In this document: piece by piece, positions 32,020 through 43,970 of the stretch | Layout: each line of letters begins with the position of its first letter | Numbering within the stretch: the stretch's first letter is position 1 | NCBI GenBank assembly: GCA_963691705.1 | Contig: OY829540.1 | Coordinates: forward strand, 568,001-632,000 | Direction: 5' to 3' | From: Viola odorata | Taxonomy: Eukaryota; Streptophyta; Magnoliopsida; Malpighiales; Violaceae | Length of the DNA: 64,000 nucleotides | The notes under the pieces: model-generated | What the model was told of the DNA's origin: nothing | The model's input: only the letters and a program-made list of their open reading frames with translations | Databases searched by the model: none | Position numbers and translations under genes: made by a program

Positions 32020-34260
32020 CACCTTCATAGGAAGACTCGAATGTCGGCAACCCTTTCCTTTTTTCATATAACTATGTTCCCTGATTTCATCTATTTAGCC
32101 ATTTTTGATGAATTTAGGTAGTTGGCAAGTTTACCATATTTTGTAAACCCTTTTTAATAAAGTCGTACTCTTTCAGATATTTATTAAAGCGCCTCTACTT
32201 TCTATATCATTTGTCCATCCAATACAACTCAATAGACCATCATAAAAAGAAAAGAGAAAATAACTCCGGAATAAACACAATCATTTCACCAAAATTTCAA
32301 AAAAAAAATTTACCAAATACTCAAAACATTCGAATATTGCTCACCCATGGTCATGTCCTCCTTGCTCATCACAAACTCCAAATTCATAATATGGATCATC
32401 ATCCCTCTCCTCGGATGGATTCACTAGGCATCAGGCCCTGCATCGTTTGAAAGCATAGTGTAAAAAGAGATCTTTCTAGCATGGCGACATTGGTTGCCCC
32501 TATTGATTTTGTTTTCACTGATAGCATCCCAGATTGCTTCATGGCATTTGGAATGAATAACAGCTTCCTTTGTATCTTGTCGGGATGTCTCACTGACGAG
32601 GGTGTCGCATGCCCTGCATAAAAGTTAAGTTCAACTCAGTGCTATGCTACAAATAAATGCAGATAGTGGTGAGAGGATCGATCCCACAGAGACATCGGTC
32701 TAATCTTTGCTTTTCCTGTAAATGACGAAAATCAGTGAAGAGGTGAGAGTTTGATTGGTTGAGAAACAAAAGGAACGAAAATAAGATTGCATAAAAGAAA
32801 ACAGCAGTGAAATAAGAGGAAAATCAGTAGGAGAAAGGTATCCCTGGTAGAGATATTAACGAAGTGACAATTCCAAGATGTTGATCATTGACAAAAGGAT
32901 TTTCAAAACCATTTTCATAGAGAAGTTATAGAGATACATCCAGGGGCGATCTCCAAGCCTCCTCCTACTCAAGTCACTCAAGGAGAAGCTCCTTTCGCGA
33001 CCCTAACTCCCTTAACAATCAAGGATTGCTAGTTTGTTGATTATGATTAGGAAGGCCCTTCTCTAGACCTTGAGATGGACGCACTTGCAGTCCATTGACC
33101 TCAAAACTAACCCGTTTCTTCTTCTAGTTTCAAGAAGACATCATCCTATCAACTAGTTGTCCACTCGGGTTCTCTCTAACACAGAAACGCGGCATTAGAG
33201 TGATTCTACTGTAATCATTCAAGTTAAAACATAGGTTAGCTAAGCCCAAATTTAACAAGAACAAATTGACATTAAACCAAGCAAGAAAAGAGATATGAAA
33301 ACGTTTTTAATTAAGAACAAGAAGTCTCACAACGTTTCTGGAATTGTCAACCTCTAAATCTCTACCAGAGATGGAGGTTTTTAGTTACAAAACATAATAG
33401 AAATGATACAAGAAGTGCAAAACCGAAAATAGAGAAGTGCTGGAAAATCTGGAAAATTGGGGAAAAGCTGATTTTCTCCTCTGGTTACCCCTTCTGTCCG
33501 AATCTCTTCCTCTGCCCGTTCTGATCTCTATTAATGTCCTTCTGGACGCCAAGATGTTCCTCTCCAAGTTGAGACAGCTCCCACTAACAAGTCTCCTCAG
33601 TTTGGTCTTCAAGAAGCTTGTCCAATATTCTTCCAAAACACAAGGAGAATGTTGTTTCATACTTCCAAGATGCTTGTTAGGAGTGGGAGGAATGATATAG
33701 GAACTCAAGAAGCTTAGTGTCTGCAAAAACGGGGCCCAAGGAGACAAGAAACGCACTCAAGATTAAATAAATGTGGCGCGTAAAATCATGGTGAGTGCTG
33801 TCCAGAACTGGGAACGTCACGGAAGCCTCATCTCAAGGCCCTGAGATGAGTCGGAAATGCATCAGCTGAAAATCTGCCAAGGCTGATTGATCAATTGAGC
33901 TCTATTCTTCGGCCTTTTCATTCCTTTTCCTAATTCTAGTCATTCAAGCACAATACTGGAAAAAGGAAGGAAAAAGGGTCAAAGCAGCATGTTTATTGTC
34001 TCAAAAACCAAATAAAGAGACAACAAAACTAAGTGGAATAACAATCAATCACTCACCTCTCCAGCCGCCCTGAAAGTATCAAGTGAAAGTATAGCCAGAA
34101 AAGCGAATGAGCAATGTGGAGGCCTCGAGATTGCACATCACCTGCATATCATCACCTGTACTTACTCCTTTTTCTTTATTTCTTTTCAGGTTCCCGATAG
34201 CTCCTCAAAAGCAAGCTACTCTGCATAAGCTCCCCGTAACTAGACTTCAAAAATAAAAAA
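32020..34260. other. OgreR spacer between ORF1 and gag, with an unidentified insert
   Basis: An AATAAA (TTTTTAATAAAGTCG, about 32152) soon after ORF1 could end an ORF1 transcript. From about 32600 to 34130 the sequence looks foreign: on the minus strand it carries CTGTGGGATCGATCCTCTC, a word I associate with leaders of other plant gypsy elements. I see no LTR pair, target duplication or convincing coding region, so I leave it unassigned. Confidence 0.35.
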
Positions 34261-36285
34261 TGACTGAATAGGCTAAGGCCGATGAAGTACTAACAACCAG
34301 AATCGCAGAGTTAGAGGAACAAGTTAAGATTACTACAGAAAGGGAAGCCAGGGCCGACAAGGAGAGGGATGAAGCTACCGCCGAATTCCCACCGGGTTTT
34401 TATCCCACTCAAACAGTAGGACCTCCTTCTTCGCTCGCCGTCGCTGGACCTTCAGTTCCCCAGCCACTTTTTGGTCCCGGGGGCCAATGGAAATGGATTA
34501 ATCCCTTCACTGTGCCCACCCCTACAAACCCTATGGTTAACACGGGTGAAGAAATCACCACATCGCTTCAACGCCTTTCGACCAACCCTGTCGTGGACTC
34601 CGGTAAAAGTTAGGCCCACCTGGAAGCCTCGTATCTCCCTCCACTTCCAAGTCATTTTACTCCAAGCACAGTTCCCGGACCTGTGGGAATTCAGCCTCCT
34701 GCTTCCTACCCAGTACAACCTCAGCCTCCTGCTCGAAGAAAGACTCATAGCGATCGAAGGGGCTATCCGTTTGACCCTACTGGTCCCGCCGATATGTGCA
34801 TGGTCCCCGGGATCATTATACCACCGAAGTACAAGATCCGCAACTTTGAAAAGTATACTGGGGTCGAGTGCCCAAAGACCCACATCAGAGCATATTGCAA
34901 TAAGATGGCAGAGATGATCCACAACGAGCCATTGTTGATTCATCTATTTTGAGAAAGCTTAGCCAAACACGCCCTAACTTGGTATATGGGTCTAGACAGA
35001 GCCAGGATCAGGACGTGGAGAGACCTATCCGATGCCTTCTTTAAACAATACAAATTCAACATGGAGGTAGCTCCCGACCGTGCCGGCCTGCAAGATTTGG
35101 AAAAGAAAATCGGCGAGTCCGTGAAAACCTATGCTCAGAGATGGAGAGAGTTGGCTTCCAGAATCTCTCTTCCTTTAAGTGACAAGGAACTTTGTCAATT
35201 TTTGTGCACACCTTCAAAGATCCCTACTACACCTACCTGATCTCGAATCTGTCAAACAGTTTCTCCGACATGGTCCTAATTGCCAAAAGAGTCGAGCAAG
35301 GGATTAAGTCCGGACGAATCATAACTTTGGCACCAGAGTCTGCACCAAAGAAAGTGTTTGTCGTGAAAAGAGATGTTGGATTTGTTGCTCCCCAAGCTAA
35401 CCATAGGTAATCATTTCCACCACCTCCGCCTTATCTATCGCCACCGCCCTATCATCCGCCACCGCTATATCAACCCGCCTTCTTTCTGTTTGCCTCACCA
35501 CCCGTTGCTAATATCGCGCCTCAAAATCCTACACCATCTCTACATTTCCCACCACCTCTAGCACAAACATTACAACCCATGCAACCTAAGCCATATAACC
35601 CACCAAAGGACCAAAACACGCCGAACAATCGGTGGAACCGAGAGCCATTGCCTCCTCTTCCTCTTCCCACGGGAGAAATCTACAAACATCTCTTGGAAGC
35701 CGGACAGATCGTACCAGTTCTAGCTCAGCCCCAATTCCCTCCTTACCCGAAATGGTATGATCTCAACACAAGTCCGAAATGGACCCTTCCTCTTTGGTAT
35801 AAAGTTGGCCACAAGAACAACTTTTCCTGGCCTTAGCTCGAGGAGGGTGTATACCATATTCGAAAAGCAATCCAAGTCATTGTGTGTACTGCAAGGAAAA
35901 CAACGGTCATGAGATCGAAGGCTGCGAGTTGTTTGCAGGAAAGGTGAGACAACTCTTGGGTTTCGGGGTAATACAAACCCAGAAAGCGACCCAAGGGGAA
36001 GGATCCATTAATGCCATCGGAGGTGAATTTCCTATCCCACATTTGCATAACTCCAAAGGAACCCCACCCCCACTCCAAATCATCCAAAAGAAAAGGTCGA
36101 CCTAGTCATACAAACGGTTCTCCACGCGCCGCGTTGAGGGAGACCGTGAGATTGACACTATGGGCCAACCTTCTAGGAAATTCGACTATCTTGTCAGGTA
36201 TTCTGCACCACCCTCCCACTCTAGTGTAGCGTCATTACCATCCTCTTGGGAAACCCCAGATTCTTGATACGATTCAATGTCGATT
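34261..36285 (+). pseudogene. gag: OgreR gag
   Basis: Opens near 34261 with an acidic coiled-coil start (TTRIAELEEQVKITTERE), then a Pro-rich region, a gag core (PPKYKIRNFEKYTGVECPKTHI, LTWYMGLDRARIRTWRDLSDAFFKQYKFN, LQDLEKKIGESVKTYAQRWRELAS), a Pro-rich linker and KWYDLNTSPKWTLPLWYKVGH near 35750. Many stops and shifts occur (for example 34952, 35240, 35410, 35836), mostly at Gln, Arg or Trp positions. It ends where the RetX LTR starts at 36286; the protease expected next is absent, and the RT resumes only at 57752. Confidence 0.8.
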
Positions 36286-36787
36286 TGATAAGACTTAGTG
36301 TCGTGTCTGATCGGAACGGCGGCGATCGGTGTCGAGTGTACCTGCAAAGCGCCGGAGGGGGAGCTCCGGCGTAGACACTCCGATGCTTAAGTCAGTTCGA
36401 GGGTATGAATTAACCAGAGGTTTTGCTAGATGATCTCGATCTTACCTTCTGTTTGAAAAGTAGGGGTATTTATAGGCATTGGTGGCGATACCTGGCGATA
36501 ACAGTCCAGGTGATGTCTGCTGATGACATCACGAGCGATACCAGTAGGTGACGCCATGAGCGATATCTGACGGGGGTGCCGAAAGCAATAACCTCGGGGA
36601 TCCCTAGGCTGGGATGGTGTCGTGCGTATAGAGATGCGTGAGTCCCCCCCTCCGCTGATGTCGACCAACCTAGGAATCCTTTGCTGATCTCCGGGCGATA
36701 TGAAGAGATATTACGGGACTTATGGGAATCCGTCCAGCAGGAGCCGTAAGTGTAGTAACACCGTAAGGGTTGTCTTAATTGTTATCA
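36286..36787 (-). repeat. RetX 3' LTR (alpha subfamily, minus orientation)
   Basis: 502 bp; on the minus strand TGATAACAATTAAGAC to AAGTCTTATCA. Contains, on the minus strand, the TATA box TATAAATACC (near 36470), GGTCGACATCAGC plus a short G tract (7 at 36644-36650) and the stem-loop (about 36337-36362). It is closest to the RetY LTR at 46225. The pre-LTR motif follows at 36788-36828 in inverted orientation. Confidence 0.85.
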
Positions 36788-37369
36788 TAAGCCCAATTAA
36801 AAATGAGCCCGAGTGTTTACCAAGGGCTGTCATTCCCTGTCCACATCTGGAATCTTAGGTGAGGGTTCGTTCTTTCCTGAGGCGATATGTTTGCAGGACC
36901 TTCGAACTTCTTCGATTGCCCAACGCTGATCTATTTTAAGTGATGAGCTGGAGTTTAAATCTGAAGCTTTTCGCCGAACAAGCTGCTTCCGTCCTTCATT
37001 CTCGTCTAGAGGCCTATTCTCCTGAGGCGTCAAGAGATTCACGAGATACGCCGTTATTACGTTCGTAATTACGAGGGCATTGCTTTCGCCCAACGAAGTT
37101 ATTCTGTTTGGCCTCTTAGCAGGGCTTATGAAGTCGCAACTTTACCCGCGTCGTGGGAGAGCTGCTGACGGGCCACTTGCGACGCCGTCAAGGACTGTAA
37201 CCAGGTCATACCGTGGGCTCACACGTTCCGGGTCCATCCTCTTTCCAAGTGTACTGTAAACACATAGAGGAGATAGGTACTTATGGAGAAGTTAGCAAAC
37301 TTTGTACTTACAGGGATTTGAGGTCACGCGGACCCTGTCTTTCTTATCCGCTTAAGGAAACAACGATAT

Positions 37370-37545
37370 CAACGCGGTTTTACGCCATCATCTGCCTACG
37401 ATTAGCGCGACTTTATACCACTAGATGCCTGTGATGTCGACGAGGTTTTATGCATCTAGGGCTACCTGCGACACCAATGCGGCCTTACACTGTGGATACC
37501 GGTAGCCATATGGCTTGTACGTCATGGCTACTCGTAATATCGTGC
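37370..37545 (-). repeat. RetX 3' minisatellite
   Basis: Degenerate units of 32-38 bp with GCGGTTTTACGCC and CTACCTGCGA words (complement of the RetN unit). Four to five copies. Confidence 0.7.
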
Positions 37546-37730
37546 CTTTTGGCATTTTTCCAGACGCTATCTCGCACCCCTTCGAACATCTGTATCGCGG
37601 ATAGTATACGAACATCGACCTTTGCTTCTGCTTCTGACTTATCAGTCCTTAAGGGTGACGAGACGGCTCGCCTTTTGAGGACCTCCTTTTTCTTTTCCAT
37701 TGCCCCCTCCCCCCCCCCCCTTTTGGAGCC

Positions 37731-37737
37731 TATAAAT
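37731..37737 (+). promoter_or_regulatory. TATA box of RetX aORF1
   Basis: TATAAAT in GGAGCCTATAAATCGGGGAGC, 56 bp before the aORF1 ATG, preceded by a run of 12 C (37709-37720). Same layout in RetW (61974). Confidence 0.7.
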
Positions 37738-37786
37738 CGGGGAGCTTCATCCACCCACATTTTCCTCATCTCTGGCAACTTGCATC

Positions 37787-38164
37787 ATGGATCATTTGAC
37801 TAAAAACTTTCTCCTTTCCAAGGGTCATTCTCTCAAGAACCTCAATGATGGTGATGTCAGGTTCCTGGAGAACATGTTGGTCAAGACTTCTGAGGACATC
37901 CTGGAGCTGCAAGGGATGTTGACCCTACTCCATTCCAGGCTAGGAGCCACGTCTCTGGAGGATTTCAGTCCTTTGGAGAGCGTGTCGAGGTTGGCAACCT
38001 CCATCGCTCGGATTCAGGTGGTGATCGCCATGCTGCAGCAGCGCAAGGATATGCTGGGGTGCTGCTTGAAGGGGATGAGAGCCACCTCCCATGATCTAAT
38101 TCTGGTCATGGACTCATTGAGAGACATTCCCGAAATATCAGATGATGCCGGCTCTGATGCCTGA
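37787..38164 (+). CDS. RetX aORF1: intact helical protein
   Basis: 125 residues from MDHLTKNFLL to DDAGSDA. Blocks KTSEDILELQGML, SLEDFSPLESVSRLAT, ARIQVVIAMLQQRKDML and GCCLKGMRATSHDL are shared with RetY and RetW at most positions. Predicted mostly amphipathic helices; no signal peptide, membrane span or known catalytic motif. It is antisense to its host element's gag-pol and has its own TATA box and poly(A) signal, so it is an independent transcription unit. Function unknown; conservation suggests it is useful to the element. Confidence 0.7.
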   Translation: MDHLTKNFLLSKGHSLKNLNDGDVRFLENMLVKTSEDILELQGMLTLLHSRLGATSLEDFSPLESVSRLATSIARIQVVIAMLQQRKDMLGCCLKGMRATSHDLILVMDSLRDIPEISDDAGSDA

Positions 38165-38221
38165 TAGCGGTGGCTCTCCTTTTTTCCTTTTCCTCGTGTC
38201 ATGCAACTGTACGTTCCCGGC

Positions 38222-38244
38222 CATTAGGCCATAATAAATAAACT
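38222..38244 (+). terminator. Poly(A) signal of RetX aORF1
   Basis: Two overlapping AATAAA hexamers (38233-38242) in AGGCCATAATAAATAAACTG, about 70 bp after the stop; the same word occurs after aORF1 in RetY and RetW. Confidence 0.65.
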
Positions 38245-38634
38245 GTTTCTATTATGCCGCTTTGCAACTGTTCTTCTTCTTTAATACGCCCTTTATCTTT
38301 TTCCCATTGGAGATATTCTTGGCCCAATCTGAAAATGACTCAGCCACTGGGTAGTTTTCTGGCTGGTTGTTCTACATTAAATCTACGCCGCCATTGTCCT
38401 GGCAACTGATTGGGCGATTTTGCGGTTTTCCTTGATTCATGTGAAAGTTCAACAGGCGTGACTGCAAATCCATATTTACACCCCAGGCTGTACACGTGTC
38501 TACCCTCAAGGGTTGGGTTGGAAGACCGAAGATCCCTTTTTTCTGATTTTCTGGCTATTTAAGGGGATCCTCTTTCCCTTGTTTTTATTCACTTCCTCGT
38601 TCGTTTTTTCCTTTGATAAGTAATCTGTGATCTC

Positions 38635-39057
38635 ATGGCTGATTCTCATTTTTTAGATACGTTCGCACGAGATTCTCCACCAACTCCTCCGACTTCCCCG
38701 ATTCCGACAATCCTCCTCCGTCGCCTCCTTGGAGGCCGCCTGTTCGCCGTCGGTGTCGCAAGAGGCGGAGGAAAAATGCTGCGGAGGCATCGAGATCGTT
38801 CTTCGATTCTCTTGCCTCTTTCTCCATGAAGGGGAAAGATACGTCCTTCCTTCCTAGTGAGTCGCCACAATGGGCTCCCTCTACCTGTTCAGTCGTTAAA
38901 GCGGTATCGCCAGCTGTCAAGGAGGGGTCAGATCGATCATCCGCTCGCTCAGGGGAGAGGGTTGAGAAACCTTTCCCTTTCGCTGGCGAGGATCCATCGC
39001 TTTTAGGTAAGGATGATGATGACGTTGTCTACTGCTATGGCGTCTCCTGGTCCGACC
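38635..39057 (+). pseudogene. RetX aORF2, frameshifted
   Basis: Starts MADSHFLDTFARDSPPTPPTSP at 38635, then loses one base near 38698 (intact copies read SPDSDNPPPSPPWRP). The shifted frame still encodes the expected downstream words: GEDPSLLGKDDDDVVYCYGVSWSD near 38985-39057. A TATA-like CTATTTAAG lies at 38555-38563. Coding identity ends at 39057 where the RetY junction occurs. Pro/Ser-rich, Arg-rich patch, acidic tail as in the other copies. Confidence 0.65.
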
Positions 39058-40656
39058 CCCTAATGCCGCCAAGCCGGTGTTACGGAAATCATACAGTCCA
39101 ACTTGATGGGTTATAGAGTTAACCCCACCTATCGGACTAAGATCCGCCACAAAGTTGAAGGTGGTACCTCCTTCGCCATAACGATCCCGCAGAGGAATGC
39201 TCGAAGGAGCAAACGCCAGAGGAGAAGGAGGGTGAACCTGGGTGGCCGAATCCCCTGGAGCAAGATAAGTGCCATGAGGCTGATAGCCTGAAAAGTCCTG
39301 CAAGACCTCTAGATATCCTGGATTAGAGGAATATGCGTGAGCGGGACCGCCGAAAGAATTGGGCGAAACCCCGAAGGTATCGCCTGTGCCCAAGTTCTCC
39401 AAAAATTCTGACTGATTCCCTCCCTTGGGAACAGTCGTAGAGTCAAACCCGTCCGCAGGCCTGCTCCCCATCCCGGTGGTAGAGGAAGACGGATTTCTGC
39501 CCTCATCTTCCGGCCGCTGTCTCTTCCTGGAACCAGTCAGCACGTATCTTATATTCATATCGCCTGAGGGAGGAACGGAGGTAGCAACAATGGTAGTGTC
39601 CTGCCAAGAACGCAATATGAAATATAGAAAAGAGAAATCAAACGACGACAGACGTTGAAATATAGCATATCATAACTAAAAGGCACCCTTACTGTATCAG
39701 TGTGGGGAAGAGGTGCTTCTGAAGAGCCTGCCGCGTCTGGAGAAGGTGTAAGAGCGGCGACACTTCGGTAGGATTGTCAGTCGCTTCCGTGGAAGTAGCT
39801 CTCTCCTTTTCTTCTCGCTCTTGAACCCTTTTCAAGCGTCTCCTTACGCTCTCAGGTTTATAATTGGGATCCGTCGCTGCGAAAGCACAAAATAGCGTCA
39901 GCATTAGTATCAGCGATAACAAAGAAAAGAGTGACGCGACTCACGTTTAACACAAGATTGAATGTCCATTCTACAGGCCACTTGACGAATGTGAACGCTG
40001 ATTTCCAGTTTGAGCAATGTGTTTAACCAGTCTTGCTCACGTTTCGGAAGGGTCCCTGGTTGGCTCCAGACGTTGTCATCCACATTTTGATTAAAACCAG
40101 ATCACCACCAGGAACCAAGATCTCCAGGAAGATCTATCACAAAAAACTCCTTTTTCCAGCCATCAACGGAAGACTCAATATGGAGGAGTTTCCAAGTAAA
40201 AGACTTCAGAGAGTCATCGTCAAAATGGGGCGATATCGTTATCACCCCCCGGTATTTCATCAACTTAAAAAGAGATTTAAGCAGTAGAAGGGAAGGGGAA
40301 GTAATCCATTTGTATTTGCAAAGTTCCAAAAAAGCATAAACACAACAATATGCATTTGGGGATAGTTGGGCCGGAGTCAGATCGCCGGCAACAAGCAATT
40401 CTTTGGCAAAAGAGTCAATGGGAAGCCGAAAGCCATAACGGAACATTTGCGCATACATGACCCTACGATTGCCCGTCAAAACGCTGTTCAGACGTAGTGA
40501 CTCAGGGGCAACAGTGGTTTTATAATCATTAGGAATATCAGCATTATGGGCGGCCAAATGCTCACGAAGAGCGGCCTCAGATGTGATAACACTAGACGTA
40601 ATATCCATCCTTTTCTCATCGGCAGATTTTGACTCAGTACGGCGAGTCTTAGCCAT
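39058..40656 (-). pseudogene. RetY aORF4, partial
   Basis: Starts MAKTRRTESKSADEKR at 40656. Predicted exons 40656-39945 (712 bp), 39876-39693 and 39600 onward; GTGAGT and GTAAGG donors, CAG acceptors. Exon 1 encodes the domain with MFRYGFRLPIDSFAKELL, LTPAQLSPNAYC and ITISPHFDDDSL. A TGA at about 40102 replaces an Arg. Exon 2 (ATDPNYKPESVRRRLKR) has an internal deletion of about 180 bp relative to RetX. Exon 3 is the polar linker (DTTIVATSVPPSGDMN...). The coiled coil is lost at 39058. TATA-like TATAAAA at 40827-40833. Confidence 0.7.
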
Positions 40657-41274
40657 GGCAGAATTTAAAGAATTAAAAGATGAAGAAGACGATGGAGGAG
40701 AAAGGAAATACCTTCAGAGAAAAGCACTTCAAAGAGCCTTGAATAGTGGGGAGAAAATAAGACGGCTAAAAGAAAATATGAGAAAGCGGGATGATAAAAG
40801 AAAAGTGAAAAGAATAAATATTGGGTTTTATAACCCTAATGGTCAAACAAAACGACGAATGCCGCAGTCGTTGCGTGGAAGCGGCATAAGGAACAGACTC
40901 AAGTAATGAGTGCAATCCTAGAAAAGTGCTACAACGCCTCGATTTAGGCAACGTTCTCAAGCACGCTAGCCCGTGGCGCTAGAAGAAATAGACACGTGTG
41001 CCTGCACAATCACGACTTTTCTAAGGAAAGGATAGCAAGCATTAAATGCTCTGAAAAGAAGGTACTATCTTTGGGGAAAAACAAGAGCGATATCACATGG
41101 AAGGAGATAACGCAAGATGGCGTTGATTAAAAAGAATAGCGTTGGGTTAACGCGGAAAGGCGAAATAAAAAGAAAATAGCAATCAAATACAAATATTGTC
41201 GCACAGCAAGGCGTTATTACAAGACAAAGAAGCAAATTAGCAGAAAATCTTCTAAAAGGAGCAACCTCGATTAA

Positions 41275-43507
41275 TCATGGGCCCTCGCGAGCATCGCGAT
41301 CACCATTCCTCCGCTTCTCTCCAGAAGAAGGAAGATCTCTCTCACCTTCGCCCAAATCCTTCAGTCTCTTGGAAGAGTAATCGGTCAGCACTGACGAGTC
41401 AACAGTTCCCTGGCGATAGAGACTCATAAATTCAGCAATACAAATATCCATGGTCTTGTTCTTCCACTAGGATATCTTTGAAGGCACTTTTGCCAAATCC
41501 GCATCACGAGATGCTATCTCTTCGCGAAGGAAGATATTCTTTCTGTCAGCTACCACCAATTCCGCCTCCAGAAGGTCTATCTTAGCCTTCCCTTTTGATC
41601 TTTCTCGAGCAAGCTCAGCGCGACAGTCGTCCAACTCTGCCCGGGTCCGCTCTTGAAGCTGCGACAGCTCCGTTACCTTCCCTAAAGCAGCATCTAATTC
41701 TCCCTTTAAATCAAGAGAAGGTCGAACCTTGTCACGATGATCCTCAAAAAAGTAGTTTAACTCGCGGAAGCAGGCCAGCATGTCAGTCAGAAGACGCGAA
41801 TGGCGTACGTTGGGAGAACGCCGCAAGAACTCTTCTTTGTCCTTCGAAGAAGTAAACATTTGCCCCACTATCGGGCCCACTGGTTCCTCTCGCGATGACG
41901 GGTCCGATACCCCTAAAGCACGGAGACCTTCGGTACCAAGGGAAGACAAGTCCAGTTGATAAGCAATGGGGCCTTGAAGACCTTGAGGGGAAAGATTGGC
42001 AATATAAGGAGGAGAGCAATTTTTTGCAGAATCACCAATGCCCGAAATCGAAGAAAGAAACAAGGGCTGAGGCTTCCGTAGGGAAGGAGCGATGGGATTC
42101 GGAGTTGGTAAGCTCACATCTGGAATAAAGGAGCGAATAGGGGAGCTAGGACCGTCAGGCACCAAGGGAGAGCCCACCGCTGCCGAAGCCTTGGAAGGAA
42201 TGGCAGAGGGCGCCTTGGTAACTTCCGTCACTGGCAAGGGACTCATAACGTGCGAGGCGTCAACCTCCTCGGAAGGAACCCCATTGATTTCCTCCACGGA
42301 AGGAACTAGTGGGTCAGATTTCTCTTTGCGAACCCTTTTTACAAGACGCTCCATTTCGGCAGCAATCTCTTCGCTATCATCCTCGGTCGACTCCGCTGAA
42401 GGATCACTTTTTCTGGACCTAAGTTTCATCCGTTGGGCAAAGGTGGCATGACGCAGCTAGGAACCAGTATCCATGCTTCCGCTATCACTGTCAACCTCTT
42501 CAATTATGGGATTACTTGGGGCCACACCCTTACCATGAGCTGGTAGCCAATTCTCAAGGAAACGAGAAGGTCGGGCAGATGTGTTGCTTGTCGCGACGGT
42601 TTTGTTTCTCCTACCTCGCGGCGGAATAGGCGGATGACTAGAGCCTTTGGGTGGAGGAGAAGGAGGTAATGTCTGAAGCGGCACCACGTTTAGAGGAATG
42701 TCCCTTTCCTCGGAGGATCGACCCTCAGCGTTACCTGCCGATAAAATATTTTAGTACAACAAGAAAGTCGAAGCGATAAGGCGATAAAAGAAAAGACTCA
42801 CCAACGACACATTCTGACAGAGGCCTGAACCGAGCAAATTCCCGAATGTGGAAAGGCCCTTCTATTTCTAATAAGGCGTTAACATGGGATACATCCATAC
42901 TAGACAACACATCTGGTTCTCGCCAAGCGGCACTAGTAATTTTTCGGTTGAAACCACTGCGCCAAAACCGAGAGGGCAAGCGAAGGGTGAAGAAGCCATT
43001 TTTCTAGTTGTCAACGTTCTCTTCGAAACCTTGAAAATTCCGCCAGAAAAACCGAACAAGAGCACCATTCCATCTTGGGGTAATATCCACTAAGAAGTTA
43101 TGGCACCTCAAGGTGAAAAATGTGCGGAATAGATCGAGCGATGGAGCAAAAATATGCTTCATCTCACACGAGCGAAGAAAGGCGTAAAGCCCACACCAGG
43201 AAGGCGGAGTTATTTGAACAGGATTGAAATCATAGTGGTCTAGCAGTTTCAACAGAGAAGTATGAAGCGGAAGACGAAACCCGTAGGTAAACATCTTAAA
43301 ATAAACCAACCGGAACGTCCCCCACATGGCATCAGTAAGCCGAATATCCTTCAAGGGGACAAAGGGGCGATATCCCGTGGGAAAAGTGATACCGTTCTCC
43401 TCTAACTCAGCCCTCAAAACCTCATTACAATCAAAAACACTACGAGCTCTCCTGACTTCGGAATCTAGAGGATTTTCGATAATTGCAGAAGGCCTAGCGG
43501 AAGACAT
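41275..43507 (-). pseudogene. RetY aORF3, two exons, nearly full length
   Basis: Starts MSSARPSAIIENP at 43507. Exon 1 43507-42802 (706 bp), intron 42801-42735 (67 bp, GTGAGT...CAG), exon 2 42734-41275. The total is 2166 bp, exactly 722 codons with stop. Domain words YGFRLPLHTSLLKLLD, FNPVQITPPSW, ITPRWNGALVRFFW match RetA aORF3. Exon 2: Pro/Ser linker, RFLENWLPAHGK, a coiled coil (AELARERSKGKAKIDLLEAELV). Stops: TAG 43004-43006 (Trp), TAG 42457-42459, TAG 41467-41469 (Trp). TATA-like CTTTATAAGG at 43696-43706. Function unknown. Confidence 0.75.
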
Positions 43508-43970
43508 AATGGAAGGGAAAGTAAAGCTATGGCAATAGAGAAACAAAATACCTGGAGCAGAGAACCAGTGAATCGGCCGTCGGCACCGGCGAAGCAATTG
43601 CAGTAAAATCCCTCGAGAAGAAAGAAGCGCAGATGAAAGGAAATACGAAGAATTTCGAAATATTCGCAGAAAATACTAAAAGAGAAGAGTAAACTCCTTA
43701 TAAAGGTTAAACCTAAAAAAGGAACAACCTGTGAAAACAAAACACGTGCAGAAGGGAAAAGGACTCGTGGACAGTCATCAATGTCTTTTGGGAGAAGACA
43801 GTTGCTGACTAAAAACCGAAAGGCGGTTGCGTCAAGCGAAAAGCCCACTCCCGCGATAATCCTGAAAATATGAAGAAAGAAAAGCGGCAGAAGAGCGAAA
43901 AGAAATAAAAACGTCATTTTATTATTTGGGAAAGCCATACGGCATCTACAAAGAGGCATGGTATGCCCAT

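Larger units (their letters stand above)
36286..39057 (-). mobile_element. RetX, 3' segment (minus element)
   Basis: 3' LTR, minisatellite, aORF1 and most of aORF2 of an element oriented on the minus strand. It breaks at about 39057, exactly near the end of aORF2 coding, where RetY sequence in the opposite orientation begins. Its remainder (second half of aORF3, aORF4, integrase end) reappears at 52872-57750. Confidence 0.7.

Noticed and set aside
32590..34130. Independent retrotransposon in the OgreR spacer
   Set aside because: Looks foreign, but no LTR pair, target duplication or domain could be found, so it is only noted as an unidentified insert.
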